DNA of 64,000 nt from Aldrovandia affinis (lineage: Eukaryota > Chordata > Actinopteri > Notacanthiformes > Halosauridae), in the NCBI GenBank assembly GCA_029706075.1, contig JAINUG010000037.1:6347166-6411165 (forward strand), read 5' to 3'. Below, one piece after another: positions 13,901 to 25,900 of this stretch. Numbering within the stretch: the stretch's first letter is position 1; every line of letters starts with the position of its first letter. A model generated the notes under the pieces. The model was not told where the DNA came from and made no database searches. It saw only the letters and a list, made by a program, of their open reading frames with translations. The translations under genes and the position numbers were made by a program.

Positions 13901-16900
13901 TACTGTGTATAACCCTATCTTCTGTCCTCTGAAAGGCTCTGTGATGCATTTAGCTGGTCTCCCTGCATCGGCTGGTCTATGATTTGTGAAACCTGAGCTT
14001 AAAATGATGGAGCCAGGGCTGAAGTATCCCCACACAGTCTTTGCTTCCAGGGTCTTGGGGGGATTTCTCCTTATTGCAAACAGGCCACCGTCTCGACATC
14101 TAATAAACCTTTTTACACAGTAAACATCCAGTTGGAAAGAAACAGAGAAAAATAACAGAGGGAAGGGGATAGAAGCTGTAAATAGATGTCTAACTTGAAC
14201 AGTCAATCCTTGTTTGAGGGCTCTGTGCGCGTTTGCGCCTGAAAGAGCGACTGTAAAACACTTGCTTCTTTGTTGTTTGCTCTGATGAGAAGTGCAGCTC
14301 ATCATTCATCCCCGGTGCTCTACCTCGTCTCGTCTGTTCCCCACAGTTTGCTTTGTAAACACGGGCATATCTTTGATTATTGTTTGCGGTTATTAGAAGA
14401 GGAACATTATTGTATTAGCCGAAGCGTGCAATCCCGGAGTCGTCCTCTTTCATTTTTATACTCTGTCAGACGCCAGAGCAACAGTCTCCCTTTCCATCTC
14501 TGATCAGCCACGCTGGCTCGAGAGAAAAGACTAAACACACAACACAAGATGTAAAGGGTTTTTCTCTGCGCAAAAATGCAAGAGGAATGCGTGGGGGGTG
14601 GGGTGGGCATGGCAGGAGCGTTATTAGATTTATCGGAGCAGCGGTAAGAAAAATGAACAGGAAAATAACTGCACTTTTGAGAAAATAAACAAGCAATGCA
14701 TTATTAATTCAGCTTGAGCCGGTGATAGGCAGTGCGGAATGGGGGTAGATCAGTTAGAAGTGGTGTGCGTGGAGGAGGGAGTATTTGGTTGCACATAAAG
14801 ATTAGTAGATGCTGCGTATGGGAAGACGACAACATTAAGATCACGTGTAGGCGAGAGGGAAATTATATCTGAGGTGGGTCATGGAAAGGAAGGAAAAGAG
14901 CGTGTGTGTGTGGGTGTGTGTTTGTCTGTGAAGTGAATGTGAGTGGGGGGGGGATGTGGAATGTGATTGGCTGAATTAAATTCCATAAAGTATACACACA
15001 TAGCACAAAGTGAGGCATGCACATATTTTTAGGGATTGTGTGTGTCATCAAGCAAATGCATAAGTAGATGTGTTAGAGACCGTGGCATCGGATGGGTACG
15101 TGATTGGGTGTGACTTAAGAGAGATGCCAGCTGTGTTGTCGGGGGCCATTGCTACTGCAGTATTAACAGAGCTAAGCGTGTGGGGGTGAGCTTTGGATGA
15201 GATGAATTTTGGAGGAGACCGTCGCATTAAAATGGTTAAAGGAGATCGGTGTGCCTGCCAAGGAGAGTGGAAGGGACTGGTCCTGATCTCTCCACACAAG
15301 GCCTGCCTGCGCTTCACAGGCTTCATCTGTGCAAGGACCGGAACATCAGGTCATCTAGCCATCTCTGTTATTAGTGATGCGAGCCAAAACAATAGACTTC
15401 TTCAGGGCCGCGTAGAGTGGGCAAGCTTGACATTCCTCTGGAAATTCAGTTTTGATGACCACCGTATCCTGCAGGAAAGAGAAATTTACTGCACGTCTGG
15501 TATTTGTTCAGGTACGGTGGTCATGCAATCACGCTGCTCAGTTGTGCAGAAGAGAGGTTTCCCTGCCGGGAAGTGATCCTCCCATTATTATCCGTGATAT
15601 CACATGGGTAATAATTTTGCTCTGTTTTTTCTTGTTCTTTCTTTCTTGTTTTTTGCCACAGATGCCAGTGCCCTCCGCAGCTAGAGGGCCCAGAGTGCCA
15701 GCAGACCAAGCACAGTTTCCGTGGCGACGGCTATGCCTGGTTTCCCCCCATACGGCCGTGCTTCGAGAGCCACCTCTCCCTGGAGTTTATCACCGAGGTT
15801 GCAGACGGCCTGTTGCTCTACAGTGGGCCTGTGGCCCAGCTGCAGCCGTGGGACCCCGAGGACTTCATGGCAATAGGTGAGATTAGCTGAGGTCCCTGGG
15901 AAAATCTAAAACACAGAGATAAAACAAGTCTGCTCTGAGACTTGTAAGCAGACTTCTAAGTCTTCTCTATGAATTCAGTGCTCACGATAAATGAAGGAAA
16001 AAAAGCAAGCATTCAACCCCCCCCCCCAACCTCTGGATGTCAAGTGAGGAACTTTGAAGAAGTAATATGGTCATGAAATGTTGTATTATATATAAACATC
16101 GAACAAAAAGTTCAGAAATGTGTGTTTGGTAGATTATTTCTCTGTTGTAACAATGCTTCTTGGCAATACATTTTATACCATTGGAAAGCCTGTTTATTTC
16201 CCTTTTAAATGGTGCCCCATTTGTAAGGAACATGCATTTGTGGGATGAGCAGCACAGCTGAGTATGTGGGTTGCGCCCATGAAAAATGTGCCAAATCTTC
16301 TCTGCCAATGCCAAACAGCTTATTCTACTGTTGCTATTGACTCTTGTTTGGTGTTGTTTGGTGGATTCGATGATTGAAGTCTATCAGTAACAAGGAAGAA
16401 ACAAGACATATTGGCAATTTTACAATTTATTAATTTAACAAACAGTCAGGAGCCTCAGTAGCGTGTGGAAGAACCATACACAGCCACAACAGCCTGGCAC
16501 CTCCTCCTCATGCTGGTCACCAGTGTGGTCACACACTGCTGTGGGATGGCATTCCACTCCTCAACCAGGATTTGTCGCAAGTCAGCCAACGTGGTTGTGT
16601 TGGTCACTCTAGCACGAACAGCACGCCCAAGCTGATCCCACAAGTGTTCAATTGGGTTGAGGTCAGGACTGTTGGCAGGCCATTCCATTCTCTCTACTCC
16701 CAAATTCTGGAGGTAGTCTCTGATAAAACCCGCTCTGTGGGGGTGAGCGTTGTCATCTTGGAGGATGGAGTTCGGTCCCAGACTGTGGAGATATGGGATT
16801 GCCACTGGTTGCAGAATCTCATCTCGATATCTCTCTGCATTGAGATTGCCTCCAATGATGACAAGCCTAGCTTTTCCAGTGATGGAGATGCCGCCCCACA

Positions 16901-19900
16901 CCATCACACTGCCTCCACCAAAAGGTGTTATCTATCGGTGCAGCAATCAGCATAGCGTTCTCCCCGTCTTCTCCACACTTTGACCCTACGATCCAACTTC
17001 CGTAGGCAGAATCTGGACTCATCGCTGAACATAACGTTCCTCCACATGTTCAGGTTCCAGTGCAGGTGTTGCCGACACCAGCGCAAACGGGCCTGATGGT
17101 GAACGGCAGTCATGGCAGGCCTCCTGGCAGCCCTATGAGCCCGGAGATTGGCTGCGTACAGTCTGTTCCGGATTGTCTGGGCCGAGAGCCGTGTGCCATA
17201 TCGTCCTGCAAACCTTGACTGCAAATCTGTAGAAGACAGCCTACGGTTCCTAAGTGCTGAAAGGGTGAGGAACCGGTCTTCTTGGGGTGTCGTCTTCTTG
17301 GGACGCCCACTTCGCGGTCTGTCTCTGACATCCCCCGTTTCATGGAACTTGGCCTTCAGTTTGGAGATGGTACTAGGGCTCACTCCAAATAATGCCGCAA
17401 CTTGCTTTTGCGGAACACCAGCTTGAGGTTGCCCTATCGCACGGGCCTTATCGAGATCAGACAAACGTGGCATGCCGATTCTTGGAGCAGACACCAATTG
17501 ACCACTATAGCAGGGCCCATGCTCACTGCTGCCAATCAGGTGCCAATCAGGCACCTGATTGTCAGCACCTGGGGGTACCGGAAGCTCTAAACAAGAGTCA
17601 ATAGCAACAGCAGAATAAGCTATTTGGCATTGGCAGAGAAGATTTGGCAAATTTTTCATGGGCACAACCCACATACTCAGCTGTGCTGCTCATCCCACAA
17701 ATGCATGTTCCTTACAAATGGGGCACCATTTAAAAGGGAAATACACAGGCTTTCCAACGGTATACAATTTATTGCCAAGAAGCATTGTTACAACAGATAA
17801 ATAATCTACCAACAGGGTTGGGAGGGTTACTTTGTAAATGTAATTAGTGCCTGATTACTGATTACACGGCTCTGAAAGTAATCCGATACGAATACAGTTA
17901 CATGTCTCAAAAAAGTAACGTAATCAGATTACTTTTAGAATACTTTTGGATTACTTACTTTTTCCATCACAGATGGGTATGTTTTGGGGTACAGGAGACA
18001 TTGGGACGCTGTTATATAGCCAAAGGTGGTGCTACTTAGTACTAAAAGGGTGCTCAAACTTTTGCACACGCCATGTTCACTTTTTTATTTGATCAGTAAT
18101 ACATTTAAATAGTTATTATGCATTACACTTTGAAAAAGGATGTCATGTTCAACTTTCCACTGTGTTGAGGTCAGGTCAGCTTCTGTTCATTTAATAATAA
18201 ATACTAATACATTTGAGATGTCAATTTAGCTAAATATATGCAACATTGTATCTGCATTTTTGTTGTAGTCGTCGTCATTAACATGTTATGGAATTAGAAT
18301 GGACAGATTCAAAATTAATCATAATAAAAAGCAAAGGGATATTGAAAGGCAAGTTATTTTACTGTTTTGATGGCTCATCGTGAGCATAACTCAAACACAG
18401 CATCTTAAACAATGTAATAACTTTTGAAACTTTTTTGGCACTGGAATAACAGCGACTTGTAAGGGATATGGCTTAGAAAAGTGCCAGTGTTGGCGGGCTG
18501 TGTAGCGGCGAATGCTCGGCAGTGCATAACGTAATTGACGTATAGTAGAGTACAATTGTCTACCAAATTGGGAGAAAACTGGGAAAAATAAAAAGAATAA
18601 AATAAAATGTCATTGTTTCAACAATACAGAAAGCAGTATAAAATTAGCAGAGCAGTTAATGCGATGCCTCAAACCGTAGGCTAAGGTCAGGTAACAGCAA
18701 ATTACTGCAGAACTGTGTTCATTAAACTGACTTACTCCAAGTGCTTTTTAAGATTCGTCGAGTCCTTTGATGCCGACAGTATCTTTATTCCTGGAAGACA
18801 CAAGGTACACTGGACCGACAGATTTTTCCCATGTTCTTCTTTAAACTGGAAATTGTGTCGATAACGCCACAAACTAAAAGCTGACTTTTCTTCCATCTTG
18901 TCCCTATCAATGCTTGTCTGAGTGTGGGGCGCGCTTTTTTAAACGCATTTTTTTAAACGCATTTTTTTAACGCAGTTTTTTGGTTCTGTGCAGCGGGGGT
19001 AGTTTTCGTGAGCTGTGTGATGATAATCATGTAGGCGTGATAATTTCATGCTGTAACTTTAGTAATGAATATCAGCTCATTAATGTTTGTAAGGAAAACT
19101 TTCCACCAAGCATTCCAAGAAGTAATCCAAAATGTATTCACTTCAGGTTTATTAAAGTAACTGTATTCAGATTACTCGTTTTTCAAATGTAACGCGAGCT
19201 GAATACAGTTACTTGATTTTTGTATTCTGATTACGTAACGCCGTTACATGTATTCCGTTACAACCCAACCCTGTCTACCAAACACAAATTTCAAAACTTT
19301 TTGTTCAATGTTTATTTGATATCCCTCTCTCCTTGAATATCTTGAAGGTGTGATTGCAAATAAGCTTATGTGTCTAGCTTTCTTTGATTTGCCCTTTAAT
19401 TAAGATAAATGTTGTGGTTCAATGGTTTGAGACTGAAAAGCCAGAACGTATTCAATTTGTGTTTGTTTGAAGATGCATATGTGTGAGCAGGCTCACTTGA
19501 AGCAATTTCCTCTCTGAGTCAGTGATATGGGGAATAAAAGTACATTTCCTCCTGTGCGTTTGGGGAAAGCACCACTAAATGTACGGGATTTCATGCTGGC
19601 GGCAATCGATCGCTGTCTCCGGAGCCCGCAGTGTTATCGAATCGGACACGCTCAGCTGGGGGGGCCTTTGTGGAGCAGGTCGGCCCAGTGAGCTATGGTG
19701 TGAATGGAAGGACACGATAATCTCAGAGGCCAAGGCAAGCGAATCCTGTCTCAAAGGAAAGTGAAACTGTGTTCTCGTACTCTCTCGCTCTCTCTGCTTC
19801 CAGTCTCTCTCCCGATCCTGTGCTCATCACAGAGACAAAGTAAAGAGAGTGAGAGAGTATGAGAAAATGTAGGAGAGAGAGGAGACGGAGAGAAAGAGAA

Positions 19901-22900
19901 AGAGAAAGGGGGCTGAGAGAAACTGTCCCACTGTCGTGACACATTCTCACAAACCCGCTTCAGCAAATATCATTGAGTTCCACATTTCTCATTCGTTCTG
20001 GGTCCTGAGAATGTAGTGGAAACACTCTTAGCCGTTAGCATCAGGAGGCTCTTTGAATGTGATATAGGCTGTGGTGAGCACGCTGTAGTGGATTTGTCTT
20101 CAGATGTGCTATTGGTAAGGTTCAGAGTTGCATGGATTTACAGAGCTTACTTGCTTACTTTGGCATGTTATACAATTTAAATACTAAATGTAACATGTAC
20201 TTGATGATGAGAATGGAGCCATATGTTTATAAATATGTACTTATGGGCTGCTGATACAGTTCAATATAATTATCACCACTTATGTAATTTGAAGTTGCTT
20301 CTGCCTCGCTTCCCTGTTGAATGAAACCCGCTCTTTTCACCTTGTTATTGCTATAATTAATTTTCTCCTCAGGCTAATTATTGTTTGATTCCATGTGGGT
20401 ATTCATGCTCTCAGATAAGAGTTACGTGGGCTTTTGAGATACAGATTGTACCCAAGTAGTCCTACTGTAAACACAGATTCACTTTGTTTGTGCAAGGCTT
20501 TTAATTAGCTTAATTGAGCAGTTCAATACCACTCGTATTGGAATGGAAGCCATGCCCCGTTTTCTCCACCAGGACCAGTGTTGTGCTCCCTCTCTTGTGT
20601 TAGATGAAGGGTACACCTGGGAGTTTGACCCCCCCAGTGATGCTCATTCCTCACAGAGGTCAATATCAGGAGGGGAACAGGCCAGAGCCAGTCTGAAGGG
20701 GAAGCAGTAACTAGGTTAAACCTGATCCTTGCTCAGAATCACCATCTGGGACATGAAAGATCCGAGTGCTTACACCCAGTGAGCGACAAGCACATTATGA
20801 TCAATTTGCAGAAAATCTGTTCCGCAGTCATAGCCTCATAGAAGTTTATTATAGTGCTGGTTTTCGAATATCACTTTCAAGTTAGAGTTTTGCACAGATA
20901 TATACCCAGGATATGTATATGCAGGGGAGTGCACAGCATGTTTTGTGATCTTGCAGGCTACTGTTTTAAGTCAGATGTTTTAAGGAACCCTATCTGTTAC
21001 TGATTGTTTATTCCAAGTAATTTGTAATGTAATGTATTAAGTCTTCGTGTTGCCTTCATGACATAGGTGTCGGGGCTCAAGAAGAGCAATTTTTCATATT
21101 GAAGAAAAAAATAAAAATTTGTTCACCTTCCCTTTCCTTGGGCCATAGCTCGAGGATTAATGTCCTCCAGTGTCAAAGAGACACAGTCGAATAAAGAATG
21201 CAGATGGGAGATTGGGCATGAACACAGATGTACATTAAAAGCAGAAACATGTCGGGACCCTGGGAGCCCACCATCTCCCTCTCTCATCCGAACGCATGAA
21301 AGCCAGAATCTGTCCGTCCCGGCCCACATCACCATAACTCACCGGGACTAAGTGCTGTCTCTCACCGAGGCCTCACACGCTGCTCCTGACACATCGTATC
21401 CTGATCAATTTCAATTAGACTGAGTGCTGCCTCTACTTCCTCCACCTCCTCCCCTCCGCCCCAGCCCTCAGGCAGGCAACTACCTCACAGCCACCCCGGC
21501 CCCCTTCCTCTGGAAATGTCATGTCAAGCCCAAAAGGAAGTGCATCAAACCCAGGCCGACAGGGTCAGCAGCCTCATCCTTTACCTGTAGAATTTACTCC
21601 CAAGTGTCAGGCTCTTCAGCTTTATCTGCAAATGGCTTTTCAGACAGTCTCAGATGATTGGTATATGTCTTACCGGCTCTAAGAAGGGCTCTCTTGTCTT
21701 AACAGGTTCCCCACTGGGAACTATCCTATTTCAAAGGAACCGTGATAAAGTGAAAGCTGCTTGTATTGTTTTAGGGAGGGAGTTTTTTCTCCCTAGAGTT
21801 TGCCTCAAAGTCATAAATGTTTTATAAAATGTACAATGGACATTGATGTGAGCCAGTTCATTGGCCTTGTGGCCTCTCTCCATCCTGACACTGGGGTTAT
21901 AAGAATTTGATCTCCCAATGTGCCATATCAAAGACTTTTTGGAGTTTTGGAGGGGTTCTCAATGCCTCTCTGATCTGCACTCAATATTACAGTGATAGAC
22001 TGGTGTGGATATTTGTTGTATAAAGTCAGTGCACTTGTATGTCCTTCAGTTACGAGCTGTCGAGGCTTGAAGACTGGCTCCCACTACACATAGAGATTCT
22101 TACATGGTTGAATATTATCAATCACACTTTTAGACTTTATATTTTAGTCCTGGTCTCAGTAAGGAAGTTCTGTTCTTTTCACGTAAAATTAAGTAGATGT
22201 GTCATGCTTCCATGCTTCCTTGCAGAAAACATGAGAGCATGAAGACATTTAAAAAGTGTCAATTCATATGGTTGATGTTTTGTTGTGTAGAGAAAAGGAC
22301 TGAATTGTATGCATCTGCACTGCAGTCTCTTAGCTCCAATGTTAGTCCTGTGAGCTTGAAGTTTCTGATATCACTATAATCTCAATGTTTTGTTGAAGCA
22401 TGTTATAATAAATCACTTTTACCTTAGTAGTGTATGTACTACACTACTAGGTGGTTCTGTGTGGCTCAGTAGGTAGAGCACAGCATTGGCAACACTTTGG
22501 TTATGGGTTCAATTCCCACTGGGACCACATGTACTGAGAAAATGTATGCATTCACTACTGTAAGTTGCTTTGGATAAAAGCGTCTGCTAAATGGCATATA
22601 TTATATATTATTATATTATGTACGTTTTTTGATAAATACTTGCTGTGACCTGACTACAAAGATTTCTCATAATTACATCTTTCTCCTCAGAAATTATCGA
22701 CGGCACGCCCACCTTGAAGATAAACCATGGCTCTGGCACATTGGTGCTGCCGTTGCCAAGTAATGTGGACGTAGCAGACAGAAGGTGGCACAGGCTAGAT
22801 GTAAGGAGCAATAGCAAGGTGCGTGCTTCCATGGGGACATCACTCATACCATTTTAACTAAATGGTTCCAGATACTTCTGTGATTCTGGATTATTGTGGA

Positions 22901-25900
22901 ATTGAAATAAAAGAGTTGGGAATTGGATTGTACTAGATCATATCCAATAGTTAAATATCTATTTTTAGTGTCCCAGCGGTGGTCAGCGACTCCGTTATGA
23001 GGTGTCAGCCGGAAATAACTGAATGTGTCCCATCTCACATGTCTTTGTAATACCCCCAGACTGCTATACACCTGAAATGGTAAAGGTGGGATGCATGTCC
23101 CTAACCTTTACACGACCAAATCATGACCAAATGGGTGTTTCTGATCCCTGGCTGCATCCCAAACTGTCCCCTCACCAGTTGCCCTTGCCCTTAAGAGGGC
23201 CTTCAGAGTTTGGTTTTGCTAACATCACAAAATACCCACTCACAGTTGTAAGCGGGTTAATAAAGCACTCAGCTTTGGGACACATTCACACCTATAAGCT
23301 CCTGCGTCTACCACCGTGGAGCTAATCTCTGCCAGTGTAAAAGCAACACTCCTACACCACATGTAGCGCTAAGGATCATAGGATCGTAGAAAACCCCTCA
23401 ATGTGTTGGCAGCATGTGAGCACCTAAAGGCCTATATGCCCCTTACTGAAAAGCACATTTATTTGTATATCGCATTGCTTTTGTGGAGGTTGTAGGCCAG
23501 GATCTGCTGTAAAGTGCATTTTGTGAAATGCGCTATACAAACATATTTGGTTTCATTTGAATCTGCCTTCATGAGTGTGTCTGAAAGCTTAGAGAGCAAA
23601 TTTCAGCGATGGTCTAGGGAAATATAGGCCTTCACGTGCTCAGTACGATCAAGCATGTGAAGGCCTACTGTGAGGCCTCTAAGTTGCTTTCGATAAATGT
23701 ATCTGCTAAATGATTGGAATGTAAAATGAGCCAGACACTTTGCTGCCAACAAAGTGAGGGGTATCCTACGATCCTATGATCCGTAGTGTTACCTGTGGTG
23801 TAGGAGTGTTGCTTGCACGCATGGGAAACCATTAGTTTATGGCGTAGGAAATGGATTCAGATGCTGTTTGTCTATGCTCCTAGACTGTTTGGATCCTCTG
23901 ACACAGACACCTGTCCAGGTTTACCTCTGCTCTGCTCTGCAGGAAGTGCGCTTCACCCTGGACCGCTGCAGTGGCGTCACCGTCATGGAGATGGAGGGTG
24001 TGGGCAGCTGGCTGACAACTGAAGACCACTCCTCCTGTGAGGTCACAGGGGTCACACCAAACCTGGACAGGTAATGCACCTAGTACTTTGTTTGCAACCC
24101 CCTACTGCTCCTACAGTGACTCCCATGACACCAGCTGCAAGTCTGTATATCATTTGTTAAGTTAGTCAACGTTTTTCCCAAGATTGATGGATGAAAAAAA
24201 ACCTGATTGACTGATGGTGGACTGACTATTGGTGAAATTACTGTGGTTAATGGTGGTTGGATGGATAGACAGATGGTTTGAATGACTACCTATGTGTGTC
24301 ACTCCACTCTCAGGCACCTCAATGTGACCCAAGTGTTGCAGCTGGGTGGAGTCAATGAGAACCTCCCCTACATTTACCCCCAATTACAGCACAAGCACTT
24401 CTCCGGCTGTGTCCGCAATCTGGTCGTGGACAGTAAGGTATGTGTGCCATACAGTGTGAATATCATGCTGTTTGTTCTTCTGTAACACATCTTTTCAAGG
24501 CATACTCCTAATTTCACAATAAATAAATAAAAAAAATATATAATTTTTACTAACCTTTTCCTTCCCAGTGTTATAGGTATGGTATGCAGCTGCCTGCATT
24601 GATGTCTATCGCTGTATTACTGCACTGATCTCTTGCGTGATCTATGATTGTTCCTACCATGTATTAATGCACATCTTGTAAGTTGCTCTGGATAAGAGTG
24701 TCTGCTAAATGCTTAAAATGTAAATGTAATGTAAGTGCATAATTACAGCTTTACAGCTAGGTCAAAATCTATAATTAGTTTGGATGTGCATACAAGCAAT
24801 GCAAACTGATCTTTCTCATCATTGTTGTAATTATTATCTTTCTTCCCTATATGTAACCTGCATCCCACAGTGTTTAACTACAAATACAAAATGCATACCA
24901 TATTATTCTACAGCAATTGTAAAGGAATTATAATCTAATTATGATCTAATTATAATTCCAACACCAGAAAAAACAGTTTTGCTGTGGAAAAACAAACTGC
25001 TATATTAATATAATTACTAATACCAAGATTGTAGTTTACTGTTCGGCAGGAAAATTTCATAGTAAGCATGAAATAAGCAAAATACCAAGCGAAACATGAC
25101 CACTTTTGCAGTGTGAAAAATGCATTGACGTGCAAACTAGTTTATATAATGCCTATAAAAAGACCACCTGGGTGCTAGCTAGGAGCCAAAACACCCTTAA
25201 CTTCCACTACCGTGACTGGGAAAAGTAGGCACTGTGTGTCATTGGGAGGTAGTCAGAAGCACTGTAGCTATCAGCAAAAATAACTATTTCAAACAATGAA
25301 TTGACCAAGTAAATCTGAAGCATGTCTGATGTTAGAGACCTACAGATGGAGGGAACCTCCTGCTGACATGCAGCAGCAGCAGCTCAGAGTTGCGTCCTAG
25401 TTTCATCATCAGCCATGAGGAAGAGAGTTCGGCTCTGGGCCTTCGGTGGTATTATTTCCAGCCATTAAGACAATGTTTCACACATACTAAACAACATACT
25501 AGGCTATTGATTTTTTACTATAGTGCCCTTTTAACCCCTGTTCATGGGAAATCGGAAACTTAAATATATATATTTTTATATCATATTGCAAGACATGAGT
25601 TAAGTTTGTTTTCTCTCTGGCCATGCACAACAAGGTATAAACTGAGAGAGAACCATAGTAACTTTATGTCACATATATTTCCATGAATGCGGGACACCGG
25701 GAACTAAAAGTATTTGACACTAAAATGCTCTTCTGATTGCCCCACTTCTTACAAATAGCTATGAGGTATTGCAAAATTAATGTGCCCCCATTACAGAGCT
25801 GTACTATGTGGATCATGATTATGATTTAGATTTCATAGTATGCACTCAGGCAGAAATCCTGTTCCCTTTCCACATAGGCTTTTGGAAATGTTTAGACCTT

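Larger units (their letters stand above)
4942..15661 (+). other. Intron 1 (10.7 kb)
   Basis: Phase-2 intron that splits an EGF unit. It contains a piggyBac-like remnant (about 5925-7159), duplicated modules (8371-8745 with 9343-9665, and 9161-9320 with 11577-11755), and a Tc1-type terminal fragment (13185-13352). The part from about 13.9 to 15.6 kb is free of recognisable repeats, higher in sequence complexity, and may include conserved non-coding DNA. I see no coding exon within it. Confidence 0.85.
16095..19312 (-). mobile_element. Tc1-like DNA transposon with long inverted repeats, broken and carrying a nested insertion
   Basis: The left end AACATCGAACAAAAAGTT and right end, read on the minus strand as AACATTGAACAAAAAGTT, are each flanked by TA, the Tc1/mariner target. 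Inverted repeats extend about 250 bp: 16095-16350 pairs with 17589 onward, which itself is interrupted by the insertion at 17813-19273. Subtracting that insertion and its 8-bp duplication leaves about 1.75 kb, a normal size for a Tc1-like element. It encodes a frameshifted transposase at 16455-17473 on the minus strand. Confidence 0.9.
15877..22690 (+). other. Intron 2 (6.8 kb)
   Basis: Phase-1 intron inside laminin G 1. It contains a Tc1-like element (16095-19312) with a nested hAT-type element (17813-19273) and a full-length SINE (22451-22600). Around 20280-20560 there is a homeobox-site-rich block (TAATTA, TTAATTAG, TTAATTGAG). Nothing else recognisable was seen between 19.4 and 22.4 kb. 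Confidence 0.85.

Noticed and set aside
13868-14305. 145-codon minus-strand open frame in intron 1
   Set aside because: No recognisable domain or signal. It lies in a complex block that may be regulatory; coding status is not supported.
15193-15576. 127-codon open frame just before exon 2
   Set aside because: It ends before the exon 2 acceptor, is not in a splice-compatible position, and has no domain.
22451-22530. tRNA-like sequence with A and B boxes
   Set aside because: It is joined to a SINE body and L2-type tail, and a sister copy exists at 26632-26789, so it is a SINE head and not a tRNA gene.
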